A DNA stretch of 64,000 nt from Mariannaea sp. PMI_226 (lineage: Eukaryota > Ascomycota > Sordariomycetes > Hypocreales > Nectriaceae): assembly GCA_024336345.1 (NCBI GenBank), contig JANFOG010000002.1, positions 3,224,001 through 3,288,000 on the forward strand, written 5' to 3'. The position numbers and the translations under genes were made by a program. Positions 1-11,266 of the stretch are shown in pieces. The notes beneath the pieces are model-generated. The model made no database searches and had not been told where the DNA came from. It worked only from the letters and a program-made list of their open reading frames with translations. Numbering within the stretch: position 1 is the first letter of the stretch; every line of letters starts with the position of its first letter.

Positions 1-641
1 GGTAGCCACGGCCATAAGGCATCGGGGCATACATGTTCGGGGCGGGCATCTGATAGCCAGGGGCTGGCATTCCGCCATATGGGGCTGGTGCATTGAAGCC
101 TCGTCCGTAGCCGCCTCCTCGGCCAAACCCGCCTCTAGGGCCATTGTCCGAGGCCTTATCGACACGAATCACTCGACCGTCAAACCTGTTCACCTTTTAG
201 TTCCCACCCAAAGCTCAAGATAGGGGTCCTAAGTGCATACTCAACATTGTTCATGGTCGAAATAGCCTTATGTGCGTCTCCCTCCTGAGTATATCGGACA
301 AATCCAAAACCACGGCTGCGGCCTGTGTCACGATCCTTGACAACGACCTATAAATGGCAAGCATAACGTTATTAGAAGAGGTAATTTTTGAGGTAATTTT
401 TGTAGCACCCAAGGCTAGAATCAATAACCCAGACATGGAGATATCTGGGCTGCCCTCGGGTCAGGCCAGGGAAAGAGTGTTTGTCCACATACAGCTTCTT
501 CAACAGGACCAAATTCCTCGAACTTCTGTCGCAAAGTTGCTTCTTCGGTATGCCATGCCAGGCCGCTGAATTAAGTTAGCGATGCGCATGAGCTCGCAGA
601 GCATAGCTCGTAGTCACACACCCGATAAAAAGCTTCGACAT
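1..641 (-). CDS. RRM glycine-rich RNA-binding protein (3' end beyond window)
   Basis: Single-RRM, glycine-rich RNA-binding protein of the cold-inducible/GRP type, expected to bind nuclear or cytoplasmic RNA. I assembled four exons, read downward: 641-622, 565-493, 347-241 and 185-1; introns are 56, 145 and 55 bp with GT...AG ends. The joined frame opens MSKLFIGGLAWHT (RNP2-type LFIGGL), continues through [10 protein letters not shown] (RNP1) and [11 protein letters not shown], which closes the RRM, and then a G/R/Y-rich tail with [12 protein letters not shown] and repeated P-A-P/Y-G-x-M units. The start is fixed by the RNP2 strand seven residues from ATG. The first exon is only 20 nt. The stop lies left of the window, so length is unknown. 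The family call is firm; the specific orthologue is not. Confidence 0.88.
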
Positions 642-3600
642 GATAACTGAGACGTGGAGTTTTCTTTTTAAAAAAGCCTATGCAAGATTCAAGATTCAAC
701 TTCAGTTCCTTCAGGGTGACACGAATGGTCTGCAGGACGGAGCCTTGATGACGACGACGATGATGATGTAGGAGATGTGCGAATGCGCTCAACTTGTAAG
801 TTGGCAACCAGTACGATCCACTTGGCCGTCTCCTTCCAGGGGCAGCAAGCACTCGCTGCGCAGCGCAGACGTTGCTTTAAGGTTGGAGTGGGCTTGCGGA
901 AAGGGCTCGCGAGCTATACACACGGCAAGAAAGAGTGGCGCGCAAAAGAAGGAGCAGATGGAAGAGAAGAACGGACCTCTTTCCCCTTTAACCAAAGCAA
1001 AATGTAGATAAATTCTCGACACTCAAAGGATAAGGACGCGCTTCGGTTCGCCCCTAATAACTTCTGATGGCCAGATTATTGCGCTAATTATCAAGATAAC
1101 GTGCTGATGATAACGCGGGGGTTGGGCCTGGTGCGCTGAGAGAAGTCGCCAGCGAAATGACGGCGTGAACCTGACGTCTGGCGGGTGAGACCAAAAGGGA
1201 GTGAAGTGGTATTGCGGGAAAGGACAGAGATGGGCGGCCCAGGTTGTGCGGATACGTGACCGGCTTAGATATTTAGGCAGCGTGCAGCTTCTCTTATGTA
1301 GGGAGGGCACGGGTTAGGTAGGAAAGGTATGTTGGAGTCCAGATGGGTACTGGTGCGGGTGCTGGTGTTTGGATGACGATGCCACTTCAAGCCAGGGGTC
1401 CTCGTCGACTTTTTGGTACGATATTTCGCTAATCAGGTGCTTGTTTGATCTTGATCCAGCTAGCGGGCGAGGCTGATGTCAAGCAGCAGCTCGGGAGGCG
1501 CGTTTCTTCATTTCCGCCATCACTATCTTTTATAGTCAAGTCCCCAAGTCCTCCTCCCGCCGATCCGTTGGTGGGCTCATTCGTGGAGGCAGTGCCAGAA
1601 GGACGGTCACCGGTTGGCGACAGGCCGGGGGGTTCATAGGTTGTTTCCGGACCCCCTCCATATGGCCCATATGGGCAAAGCAGGGGCAGGTCTCCGAACA
1701 AGCTTCGGGGGCGGGAGAAGCAAGCAAACAGGGGAACGCATTGCCTTCATTGCCCATTGCTTGTCTCCCATTTGCCTACTGGTCCAGCAGCCCACCCTTT
1801 TTGGTCCAAGGGGGATGAGGGGATGCTCATGCGGGTCGGTGATGACGACCATCCACTCGCTCACAGACTGTCCCACAGAAAGCCAAGCCAAATGGCTTAA
1901 CTCAAATGGCACCCTGCTCCTTGACCCAAGCGTCTCTCCCCGAGGAGGAGTTCCCTCTTCACACCATTGTGATACTATTTGCTGCCAAGGGAGGCCCCCC
2001 CTCAGTCCATGGGCCCTGGCAGCCTGGCATCCCGGCATCCTAGCCCTAGCAGTTGCGTGGTTTGCAAAGCTGGACGGACAGATGAGGGGAGGGAAAGCGG
2101 AAGCCGTTCAACGTATTCACCGCTGGCACCGGCGCTGGTCGTGGGCCTATTATAAGTCGCACATGGCACATGAATGAAAAGCATCGAGGATCAACATTAG
2201 AACGCCTGCAAGTTCCCCCTCCACCTGCAGATCCACAAACAGGTCTCCACACAAGGCATCTGCTTTTGTACGCAAAGCAGTTTCTTGATCTGATCGCGCA
2301 TCGCATCAGCCATTATAAAGTACAAGGCGAAATCGGCTGTTCAAGCGGTCCGGCAGTGTCCCTGCAAACACCCGCCACGGACAACTCTTCTTTTTTTAGT
2401 CGATTTGCATGACAGACCTGTCGTGTCTATACGCCCATCCCCCAGCACTTCTCTCACAATACATGTCTGAACCAGGCAGCCCCTCTAAAGATACAATGTA
2501 TGGTGATGCAGCCCCCTCATCCCGAGGTGGGGTCTGTACATACCTTACCTGCCGTATAAGTAGCTCAGGGGCGGATGTCAGCGGCAAGGGTCACGTCAAA
2601 AAGAATACCTATAGTACATAAACCTACGTCGTACATGTGTTACGCCTGCTAGTGAACCGGGGAAGAAAGGTGGGCAGGTATCACAGCAATCGTTCCAGGA
2701 TGCTGAAAGGCATGCGTACCAACTGCTATGCATATACGTAGTGCTACCTAAGCAGTCACTCCCGATTTTGATAGCTGTGCCTGGTGAAATTCTGGAAGCT
2801 CCGTGGGCGCCATTTGAAGGGGTCCTCATCGTGGCCGCGTTGCTCGTGCCGCCATCGGGTTCGCCAGGGGCATTAGCTTGACCTTCATGGGCATCCCTTG
2901 ACACAAGGTGCGTGAGGAAGTCCCGCCGGGTACGATGGTTGAAACATCTTGTGCTAGTAACCCGAGCGCGGCACAGTCTCAGAAACGGCAACGCGTCACA
3001 GCTGACGGATTTGTCCGTCTCCGCCTTCGCAGACTGTATCTGTTCATGACACCGTAGCTGTTGGTTGAGCGACCCAAACGTTAGCCTTGCTGCAATGCCC
3101 TGCAACGCCCACATGCATCAGGTACGGTACTGGACATCCGAAGGCGCCGCAATGCAATGTGACGTTGGGCAAACATTGTTCCTGGCTGATCTCTCCACTG
3201 CCCGGTTAGCTCCCTCCGATGCCCTAAGAGGTAGTAGTTTCGTGGCTTTCAACGTTAGTTGTTTTCTGCGATGAAAGGTCTCACAGGAGGAGCACATGAT
3301 TTTATACGTCCGAGGTTGTGGCCTTGGATGTTAGCCATCCTCGAGTCTGGCGATGATCTGCCGCCAAGTCGCTATCCACATCGATAGCATAGAGATTCTA
3401 GCCATATAGGTGCTTACATTGACACTCAATGCACTCGATGAACTCAAATGTGGTCCTCTATTTAACTAGAGCAACGTGGGCACGGCAAAGGTACAGTAAG
3501 TAAGCATCTGCATGTAGGGACCTGCTAGGCCAGAGGGATTGTAAGAGCATACCTAAATATGTGTTGGTCTACGCTGCCTCCACATTATCGTACTATCTTC

Positions 3601-3698
3601 GGTTCCTGAGGTACATATGTGAGGTGATTATCAACTTGCCTCCACATAGGTAGAAATCGCAGACGTAGGTAGTCCTTTCCGGATGATTGCTGCCGAAA
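642..3698. other. Gene-poor spacer, no supported gene
   Basis: About 3 kb upstream of the RRM gene. Open frames of up to 187 codons exist on both strands, but they are low-complexity, start at weak contexts and show no domain. The first few hundred bases must hold the promoter and leader of the leftward RRM gene. No tRNA, 5S rRNA or repeat was seen. Short GTAGGT/TACCTA-like words are frequent near 3380-3680. Confidence 0.6.
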
Positions 3699-3935
3699 AT
3701 GATATCTTATTTGCGCTTTCCAATTTTCACAGGTAGGCAGGTGCAGATGCAACACAATCCTCGCTATGATAGATTTTCATCAGAACTGCCTGTGGGACAG
3801 TCCACCGACTCATATACTGAGGCCGATATTTCAAACCATTCACAATTAAGCTTGCACAGTTTCGTCACCTTCTTCAAGTCGCTGCCACTAACGCTCAGGC
3901 GTCATAAGCTTGTTATATCATCGATTCTTGTGTAA
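3699..3935 (+). promoter_or_regulatory. Upstream ORF overlapping the next start codon (TAATG)
   Basis: A 78-codon ATG-initiated frame ends with TAA at 3933-3935, and the ATG of the following gene begins at 3935, so stop and start share one base (TAATG). It may be a translated upstream ORF allowing coupled termination-reinitiation, or simply leader sequence. A CAG/GTAGG junction near 3730 could be a splice site that would remove part of it. No family is recognised in its translation. Confidence 0.35.
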
Positions 3936-6245
3936 TGATTCCTTCTCGGAGACTTCGCGGCCACCGCCCGAGTCCTCCCAGCCACCACCAGCACATATCC
4001 CAGATTGAGACTGGTGACTCAACGCCGAGCTCACGCAGCTATGGCTATGTCCTATCTTGGCTGTCCCAAGTTCACCAAGCACAAAACTCTGGTGCAACTC
4101 CGACATCAGAATCCGATGATGAAGCAAGAGACACTGAAGAACCCCGACGCATCAAGTCAAGTTGGTACCCAAACAACCTCCCAGTTCGAAGTGTGGCCCC
4201 GAATAGAAGTTCCAGGCGAAATCGAATAAATCGCTTTTCCGATGATGATCTTATTGCGGCAAGTTCAGCTACTTCACGAACGAATCACAATACCAGTCCT
4301 CTCTCAGACCGCTCCTTCGATGTTAGATATACCAACTGCAACAGGCCTAAGAGACGGCGGTCACCATCATGCGGCCATCAACCCCCTTTACCCCCCAGGC
4401 CTTTGTTTGAGAAGAAACCAAGGCGAAAAACTCGACCTGATCGATATGAAACAAGGGCAGGAAAACGCCTGGTCAAGGAAAAACCGATGTCCAAAAGCAG
4501 CAAGTTACGATCACGGGCAGCCAAATCTGAACTCCGCTCAAGCCGAGATGTTGTTGACAACTTCGCATCAGAGGCATTCTCCAAAAAGAAATTGACCGTA
4601 AGTTTTGGGCTTAATTCTCTATGTTTATAACACTTCAAAATTGACACTTCCAAGATGACACCGAATTTGACTACAGGTCTCTTTTTCAATGGAAGAAGCT
4701 CAAAGAAATCTAGAAAATGTATGGACCTACTACTTCTTAGATCAGCTTCTTCTAACAAGCGTAGTGACTGATCTTGCATTCAACGAGATGAGTTTCCTGA
4801 AAGTTCAAGAAGTTGCTGAGCTTCACGAAACAGATCATGCTGTCAATAATGAAGGAAATGATGAAGATGAGAATTCTGAAGAATTCAACCGCGGCGAGGG
4901 GTTCGCCTCTGACTCGACATATGAAAAAGCGCAAGTTCTAGAAACGTACAGACACTCTCCATTGAGCAACCGGACCTCAAATCCAAGCCCTCTTCCAGAA
5001 TCCTCAGTTTGCCAACCAGGAGACAAAGACAAACAGGCAGCAAGTGAAGAAGTTCAGCCTCATCATTCTAACGACCATCTTCTAGGGGAACGGCATACCC
5101 ACCTTGACAGACCACCATCAGACAAGGAAATAGAAACTTCTGTTCCTCAATGTGATATGCCTGATATTCAAGAAGAGGTACCTATTGGTACGGTTAGTAC
5201 ACGAGTCATCCCCCAAATATCCGTCTCGACTACTCAAACTACTGCGGCAACCGAGCCGGGCGGCGCTACCGGGCTTCCAAACGAGGACCCAAGAATTCAA
5301 CAAACGAACAGCGAGGATCAACAAACTCATAACGCCGAACATATATCAGACAAGGCACCAACCATGATATCACCCGCCCATATCTCAGCCTACAAAGACC
5401 AGGGAGTCATGGTAACACCGTTGCTTCATCAGAAGCAAATATATTCAGAAAACCGCTGGCGAGATGATTTGCCAAGAGAACATCAGAACATGGTTTATAA
5501 CATAGAACCCTCGAAAGAACGGTTGTTTCATCTGCACCCTCAGTTTGGAGCCAAGGCTGAGCCCAGACCGGAGTATTCACCTATGAGTCTTCCCAGTGCC
5601 CATTACGAGCCTCCAAGGTGGCATGATACGTTCTGTTCGAACAAGAAGGAAAATGTCCAGATTGGCCCTTATCAACGTCTGAGAGCCTTTTCTGCTTTTA
5701 ATTTTCCACTAGAAGGAACTGGGATCATCCGAGACAGGTCGCACATAGGCTCAACGAACGTTCGATCGACTAGTCAGCTAGGCGACTATAGAGAGAAAGC
5801 GTCGTATGAGGTGACTGCCGGCTTTAAAGAAAAACAATTAGTCGGAAAAGAAAGAGGCGACTATTCAACGGGGTATGGTCACCAAGGTGTCGGTACTATT
5901 GATGTTGATGTCATCCCTTTGAACCGGTCACATATATCCCCCCCTTCGGTCTCAAAAAGACGACCAAGTCTCGACGGTATCGACCAAGCCCGAGAAATCC
6001 TAGAGAACTATGAAAATGAACAGTTTCACGCTTATGGTAGCAATGACGAGACGATGATAGAATTCATTGATAGGGTCGAGGCGGAAGCATTGATTGAATG
6101 GAATGAAGCACATTTTATGGAACATACCACTGATGACAACAGAGGATACGATTGTGACGTTAATGGAGGACTAAATGGCACAGTGGAGATTGGTGAGGAT
6201 CATGAGATGACTTCTTTTTGGTGGTCCAATAACCCCTTTGTATGA
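3935..6245 (+). CDS. Unrecognised basic/acidic nuclear-type protein
   Basis: I do not recognise this protein. Two exons, 3935-4597 and 4677-6245, flank a 79-bp intron (GTAAGT donor, TACAG acceptor) and give 743 residues. The N-terminal third is Ser/Arg/Pro-rich with two basic clusters, RPKRRRSPS and KKPRRKTRP (about residues 130-170), that look like nuclear localisation signals. The middle is long, polar and disordered, rich in Q/E/T. The C-terminal 90 residues look more structured, with a predicted helix around DETMIEFIDRVEAEALIEW and a terminal SFWWSNNPFV. The start is the first ATG in the frame and overlaps an upstream ORF stop. It converges on the CLYBL-like gene with 88 bp between the coding ends. 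A nuclear scaffold or regulator is a guess only. Confidence 0.7.
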
Positions 6246-6333
6246 TATCTTGTTTGGGGTTTAGGAAATGAGATCAGGCGTCTCATTATAGCATTGAGGT
6301 ATACAAAAATGGATGGCATTATATTCGATTCAT

Positions 6334-7391
6334 TTATTCGGGCTGCTGGTCCTTCCACTTGGTCCTTAGGCCCTGCACATCGAAATGACATTGTTCAGCC
6401 TTAGCAATAACAGCATTAGCTTTGCCGACCACAGGAGCATCAATCATTTTGCCATCCAGTGTCCAGGCACCCCTTCCAGATGCAGCAGCCTTCTCGTCAG
6501 CAATAGAGACTCTTACAGCCCACTCTACTTCCTGTGGGCTGGGGGCAAACATGCGTTGAGCTGTCTCAACTTGACTGGGGTGGATACACTGCTTTCCGTT
6601 GAAACCCAGGGCCTTGCCACCAGCGCATTCTTCTTCAAGCGTTTTGATGCCCTCCTCTCCCCGATACGAGGTGCAGACTAGGTCAATGGCACTGGGCAGC
6701 TCGGCAGCCCGGGCCGCGGTGACAATGGCTGACCTGGCATATAAGAACTCGGTGAGGGAAGGGGTCCGGGTCAAGGATAAGTCCAGGGCGAAGTCTTCGG
6801 CGGCAAAGATGAAACCGCTCAGGTAGGGTGAGGCCTTGCTAATTGCACTGAGATCCATGACGGCGCGGGCCGACTCGATAAGCGCAATGATTCTAATGGG
6901 GTTAGGTGCATCATCAGTTCCATGCCGGTGAGGGGCAACGTGCCGCAGGACGTCGGTCACAAAGGTCAAGTCGGCGGCGGAATTGACCTTTGGCACCACG
7001 ACAGCATCGACATGGGACAAGGGCGCAAGGGAGGTGAGGTCAGCCAGGGCATATGGCGTAGAGACGGCGTTGATCCGGACTGCGAGCTCGGAAATGGACG
7101 GCGGGCGGGCCTTTAGGTCTGAGATGTGGGCGCGCAAGTTGGCGCGGGCTTCAGGCTTGAGTGCGGGGGTGACGGAGTCTTCGAGATCGTAGGTGACGTT
7201 ATCCGATTGCAGACCCAGAGACTTTGTGAGCATCTTTTGTGACGAGCCCGGGACTATATGTATGGTATTGCCATTAGCAGCTTGGAGCGAGAGGGTGATA
7301 TTTCGGGAGAAATTGAAGAAGGGAAGGGGTTGGTACCGTAGAGGAGGGAACGACGGATGATGGATGGTGATCTTGCGGCCATTGTAGCCAT
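6334..7391 (-). CDS. Citrate lyase beta-like (CLYBL/HpcH) C-C lyase, mitochondrial
   Basis: HpcH/HpaI-aldolase fold of the CitE/CLYBL family; members act on malyl-CoA or citramalyl-CoA with Mg2+, usually in mitochondria. Exons 7391-7337 and 7253-6334 remove an 83-bp intron and give 324 residues. Splicing is proved by the family signature: the junction restores [14 protein letters not shown] followed by YDLEDSV. Further family motifs are LAVRINAV (substrate Arg), [10 protein letters not shown] (metal Glu), [10 protein letters not shown] (acid pair) and [13 protein letters not shown]. The N-terminus [14 protein letters not shown] is a short basic presequence. A longer unspliced frame runs to 7545, but its N-terminal part has no family similarity and is intronic or leader sequence. 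An in-frame upstream ATG at 7439 is possible. The gene is divergent from TVP23. Exact substrate is unknown. Confidence 0.9.
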
Positions 7392-8386
7392 AATGATAGC
7401 TATGATGACCTGGTGGTAGTGATAAGTGATTGTGATCAAATGAGGTTGTTGAAGTCACTCGGAACTGGCGCAATGAATAAATGGATGAATAAATGGATGG
7501 ATGGATGGATGAATCCAGGTGGGTTGGAGGCTTTGATACAAGCAAAGGGAAGTAAAGTGCTTTTGAATAAATTATGATAAATTATGAACCATCGCAACTG
7601 TGAACAATCTTAAAGCTTGAACCGACCAAGCCAAGTCTTGAGAAACGATTCCACCTGGATAGGATTTGAGTGAACTACTACGTTGACGAACCCGTGCAAG
7701 ATGCCGAGGAAGGGAGATTCTGTTGGCGGGTTATACTATGTAAGAAGCCGAGACGGCTTTTCTAGACAACGGCACGAAATAAGCCGTTGGTCGGCTTAGT
7801 CTCTTAGTAGGCAATTATGTGCTGTTCTAATCTGTGCAGCTTAGGTAGTTGTTAGTAGGTACGCCCAGGCACAGTAGAGAGTTTCAATCACTTACACACA
7901 GAACAGCTGGTTCATTGGGTGGAACAGGTTCTGCCGAGCTTCACCGCCCTCTCTCACTACCGACCTTGGCAAGTACCTTGCTTGCTTATCCCCCTGGGCT
8001 TGGTAACGACTATACGTACCTTTAGGTAGCATTACGTACCCCAAGCCAAGCCAAGCCCACTGAAAGTAAGGGACCTCAGGTACCTACTTCAGGTAAGGCA
8101 TGCAGATAGGTACCTCAAGGCTACCTCATCTTACCTTACATAAACGTGGGCAGCTCACCCAAAAGTCCAGTCAGCGACGAGGTTCCAGGTGTTCAAACGA
8201 CACATCTACGAGACGAACAAACCACCACGTACCAGACGACAACCCTCATCAATCATCCGCCGACAACGACGACAACGACGACGATCAAGATCGCTCCCCG
8301 CGTTCCAACCCCCCCGGCTCTAATAAGGGCCCAAGTCCCCCCTCAACAAACACCTCTGCGCGAAAGGCCAAACACCTATTGTCATC
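7392..8386. promoter_or_regulatory. Divergent intergenic region CLYBL-like / TVP23
   Basis: About 1 kb separates the two divergent starts, so it must contain both promoters. An ATGG/ATGA-type tetranucleotide run lies at 7473-7513 in the CLYBL leader. A cluster of GTACCT/AGGTAC/TACGTACC words occupies about 7990-8130, including two GGTACC palindromes near 8090-8115. The stretch 8160-8380 is C/A-rich without G runs, typical of a fungal 5' leader. Open frames here (8100-8475) overlap the TVP23 first exon out of frame and are not credible genes. Confidence 0.6.
7473..7513. repeat. ATGG/ATGA tetranucleotide microsatellite
   Basis: Tandem GGAT-type units interrupted by AATA, in the 5' leader side of the CLYBL-like gene. 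Confidence 0.85.
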
Positions 8387-9324
8387 ATGGACGCCGCCGC
8401 GCAGCCTGCGCCAGGCTCCCTAAGCTGGCGCCTCAGCTCGCATCCCATCACGCTCCTGACCTTTCTGGCCTTTAGGATATGTGAGTTTTACACAATGCCC
8501 GTGCTGAAGGGCCATTGAGCCGTTCCAATGAGCTACTCTGTTTGCTGATTGAACTGCTTCGTGTAGCAAGCGTCCTTATCTACTTCCTCGGTCTTTGGGT
8601 GATACACAGCATGTACGTTTTGCCCTCTGTCAAACCCCCCCCCTTCCCAAATTTTTGTCGCGACAACGAAAAGAAACCGAGAAGAAAAACAACAACAAGT
8701 AAAATGGTTTCCTAACCCGGAGTTTCTGCAGGATCATGATTTTCATCATCACCATTCTTCTGCTCGCCGCAGACTTCTACTACCTCAAGAACATCGCCGG
8801 ACGTCGCCTCGTCGGCCTGCGTTGGTGGAACGAAGTCGATCCTCAGACCGGAGATTCCCACTGGGTCTTTGAGAGCAGCGAGCCTGGCACCAAGGTCATC
8901 AGCCCTACCGATAGCCGCTTCTTCTGGCTCGCGCTCTATGTCCAGCCTATGCTGTGGGTGCTCATGTTCATCCTCGCTCTTGTCCGACTGCAGTTCCTTT
9001 GGCTGCCCCTCGTTAGTACGTCAGCCCCCTTACTACATTCCAACCTCCCTCCAGTCGAACCAGGAAGTAAAAGGCGCACGAATATAAGAGAAAACCTCTT
9101 GGATCATCGCTTTGCACAGGTATATGTAAAAGTCGAATATCGCTAACACTGGCCTTCCAGTCATTGCCCTCGTCCTTACCATTATGAACACGCTAGCCTT
9201 TTCCCGGTCTGACAAGTTCAGCCAGGCATCCAACATTGCGGGTAGCGCCTTCAGCACCAGCAACCTCGCTGGAAGCCTTGCTACAAACATGGTTACCGGC
9301 TGGTTCACTCGTTCTTCCAACTAA
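8387..9324 (+). CDS. TVP23: Golgi apparatus membrane protein TVP23
   Basis: Tlg2-vesicle protein TVP23, a small four-helix Golgi membrane protein linked to vesicular traffic. Four exons (8387-8480, 8567-8612, 8732-9015, 9161-9324) with introns of 86, 119 and 145 bp give 195 residues, the usual family length. The start follows from the [20 protein letters not shown] leader and the first hydrophobic helix LTLLTFLAF. The family signature [14 protein letters not shown], followed by SHWVFES, is intact after the second helix; the third helix is [20 protein letters not shown] and the fourth [14 protein letters not shown]. The C-terminal tail is Ser/Asn-rich with short hydrophobic patches. It is divergent from the CLYBL-like gene. 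No anomaly seen. Confidence 0.96.
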
Positions 9325-10426
9325 GATGAAAAATCGAATCCCTTTGCAAGGCTGGGAGTAATGCTGGGAACTCGGAGAGCTGGGAAACGACCCTCTGCTG
9401 CCAGACGGCCAAAAACAGAAACAGATCAGAGGCAGAGGAGAAATCATGTAGCGAGAGAGCGATATATCAACGACAGTTGAGCAGCCACGCTTCTTGGAGG
9501 TCATCGTTTTATTTTATTTTCATATTTTGGTATTTGCTAGATGGGACTGATTAGATGGAGTAGTCTGGTTTGCCTTTTTTTGTCTCCATCATGGGCTCTA
9601 ACAAGGGTTTAGAGGATCAGATATTCTTTTGGTTTTTTTATTGTTTCAGGAGCAGCCCATATGTATGACTACGTTGTTATATCATCCTATATTCACGGCT
9701 TCTTTTTCTTTTTCGCTTTTTTCTTTTTTCACAAAGAGCCAGAATCTGTTATGAACGTTTACATTTTACGTAATTATCTCAGGTCTTCTGTTTGTTACAT
9801 ATATGAAACTGTCAGTCTCCTTCCCCTTCAGCGCATGCGCTATCATATAGTTATCACAAGTAACAGCCTTCGCTTCTCACTCGTCAGGTTATGAAGTACG
9901 ACATTGAAGAACGGGAAGTTAACCAACAGGGAAAAAAGCCACAGGGGCCAACATACCAAGTACATATATGGCCCTTCCTTAACTGGGATGCTCACGCAAG
10001 GGACAGCGAAGAAATTACAACGGAAATTGTAAGCCGGTACCAGATAGGTTCTTCTTCTTCCCTTCATTCCTCAGCCTCTACACCGTTTCATATGGCAATC
10101 ATCGCACTATCCACCTAAAGAACCAAGAGGTACATACATGCCTTTCGTCCTCCTTCTTTCACTACCGCAAAGAATCGTCCACACACAGGTGGCCATGTAG
10201 CATCAGGAATATATGATCAACGCCAGGCAGGATGGGTGGACAAAGCAGGGTAAATAATAGTAAGGGTAACGTCAATATAGAGATAGATAGCCAAACAAAA
10301 CATGATCCAAATAACTCCAAACCCCTGTGACGCGCCAAGAACAATAATACTCAACCGTCTTTTTTGGCTGACCATGGCACATAAACAGTTTAAGGGTCGA
10401 GGTCCATAAAATCGTGAGAAATAGGA
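9325..10426. other. Convergent 3' spacer
   Basis: Region between the TVP23 stop and the stop of the leftward membrane-protein gene. It is T-rich on the plus strand (for example 9510-9530, 9630-9730), suiting 3' UTR and polyadenylation of TVP23. No gene, structured RNA or repeat recognised. Confidence 0.6.
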
Positions 10427-11266
10427 CTATCGTCTTGCCGCACGCTCAATTTCATCATCCAACTGCCGTTCTTCCTCCTCTAGTCTTCGGATTTCATCTG
10501 CAGTCATACCATCTTCTACAAGATGTGCCACGTTAGACGACACTCCTTGAGGAGTTTGTGCACCGCCACTGCTCCCAGCGCGTCTGTGAGATTCTGATGT
10601 TGAAGTTCGGGGAAGATCACGCTCCTCTCGGGGTTCATCTCTAGCCAAACTCGACAGAGCAACATGCCGGGTTTGGTTTTCGTCTGAGTAGGGTGAGTTG
10701 GGCGAGTCGGTGGTGCGGCCTTGAGTTTCTTTGTCGACCATGTAGTTATTAGTGTCGGCACCATCGTAACCAGCACCACTTTTGTTTCGACCACGTTTGC
10801 GAAGGACAATGAATGCGATGATAGCTATGACAAGAAGACCACCCACGACTCCCACAACAATTCCAACGATGGCACCAGTGCCAAGTCCACCACCGCCGGT
10901 CTTGTGCGCAGCTGCTTCCGAGGAAAAAGTCGAAATGGACGCTGCACCGGTAGTCGTAGCGGCGTGGGTAGCAGTTGTCGATGACTGCACAGGGCCGCCA
11001 GCGCCGCTCTCTGAAGGGGCAGGAAGGATTTTGTTATCGTTACTGGGGAGAGGTGCGGAAGGTTGTGTGGTTTTTGGAGGGAGAGTGTCTGGGGGGTTTT
11101 TTGATTCTGGGCCAGCAGGGCCGCCGCTCCCAGCATCGCCAGATGGATTGCTCACTTCATGGTTCAGCACAGAGGAGACCACTTCGGACTTATCATGTTC
11201 CATGGCGACACCACGGTCGATACCTTCAGGATGGGGCAATTGCAAGTGATCAGCTACTTGATCCAT
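10427..11266 (-). CDS. Single-pass membrane protein, function unknown
   Basis: Uninterrupted 279-residue frame from a true ATG at 11266. The N-terminal half has no signal peptide and is Pro/Ser/Thr/Gly-rich. A Gly-rich lead-in (GGGGLGTGAIVG) precedes one transmembrane helix, GIVVGVVGGLLVIAIIAFIV, at about residues 133-153, which carries GxxxG-like spacing and a basic stop-transfer LRKRGRNK. The cytoplasmic tail is polar and ends in a charged helix, ADEIRRLEEEERQLDDEIE, likely coiled coil. Overall layout resembles fungal Mid2/WSC-type tails, but the ectodomain is much shorter and lacks a WSC module and signal peptide, so a wall-sensor role is not established. It may insert as a type III protein. 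Long upstream spacer. Confidence 0.75.
   Translation of the reverse strand: MDQVADHLQLPHPEGIDRGVAMEHDKSEVVSSVLNHEVSNPSGDAGSGGPAGPESKNPPDTLPPKTTQPSAPLPSNDNKILPAPSESGAGGPVQSSTTATHAATTTGAASISTFSSEAAAHKTGGGGLGTGAIVGIVVGVVGGLLVIAIIAFIVLRKRGRNKSGAGYDGADTNNYMVDKETQGRTTDSPNSPYSDENQTRHVALSSLARDEPREERDLPRTSTSESHRRAGSSGGAQTPQGVSSNVAHLVEDGMTADEIRRLEEEERQLDDEIERAARR

Noticed and set aside
1614..2177. 187-codon plus-strand frame
   Set aside because: Composition is unlike protein here, no domain or splice pattern, and it overlaps other random frames on both strands.
2596..3114. 172-codon minus-strand frame
   Set aside because: No family similarity, no supporting splice sites, Cys/His/Arg distribution looks random.
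10782..11249. 155-codon plus-strand frame
   Set aside because: Antisense shadow of the single-pass membrane protein gene.
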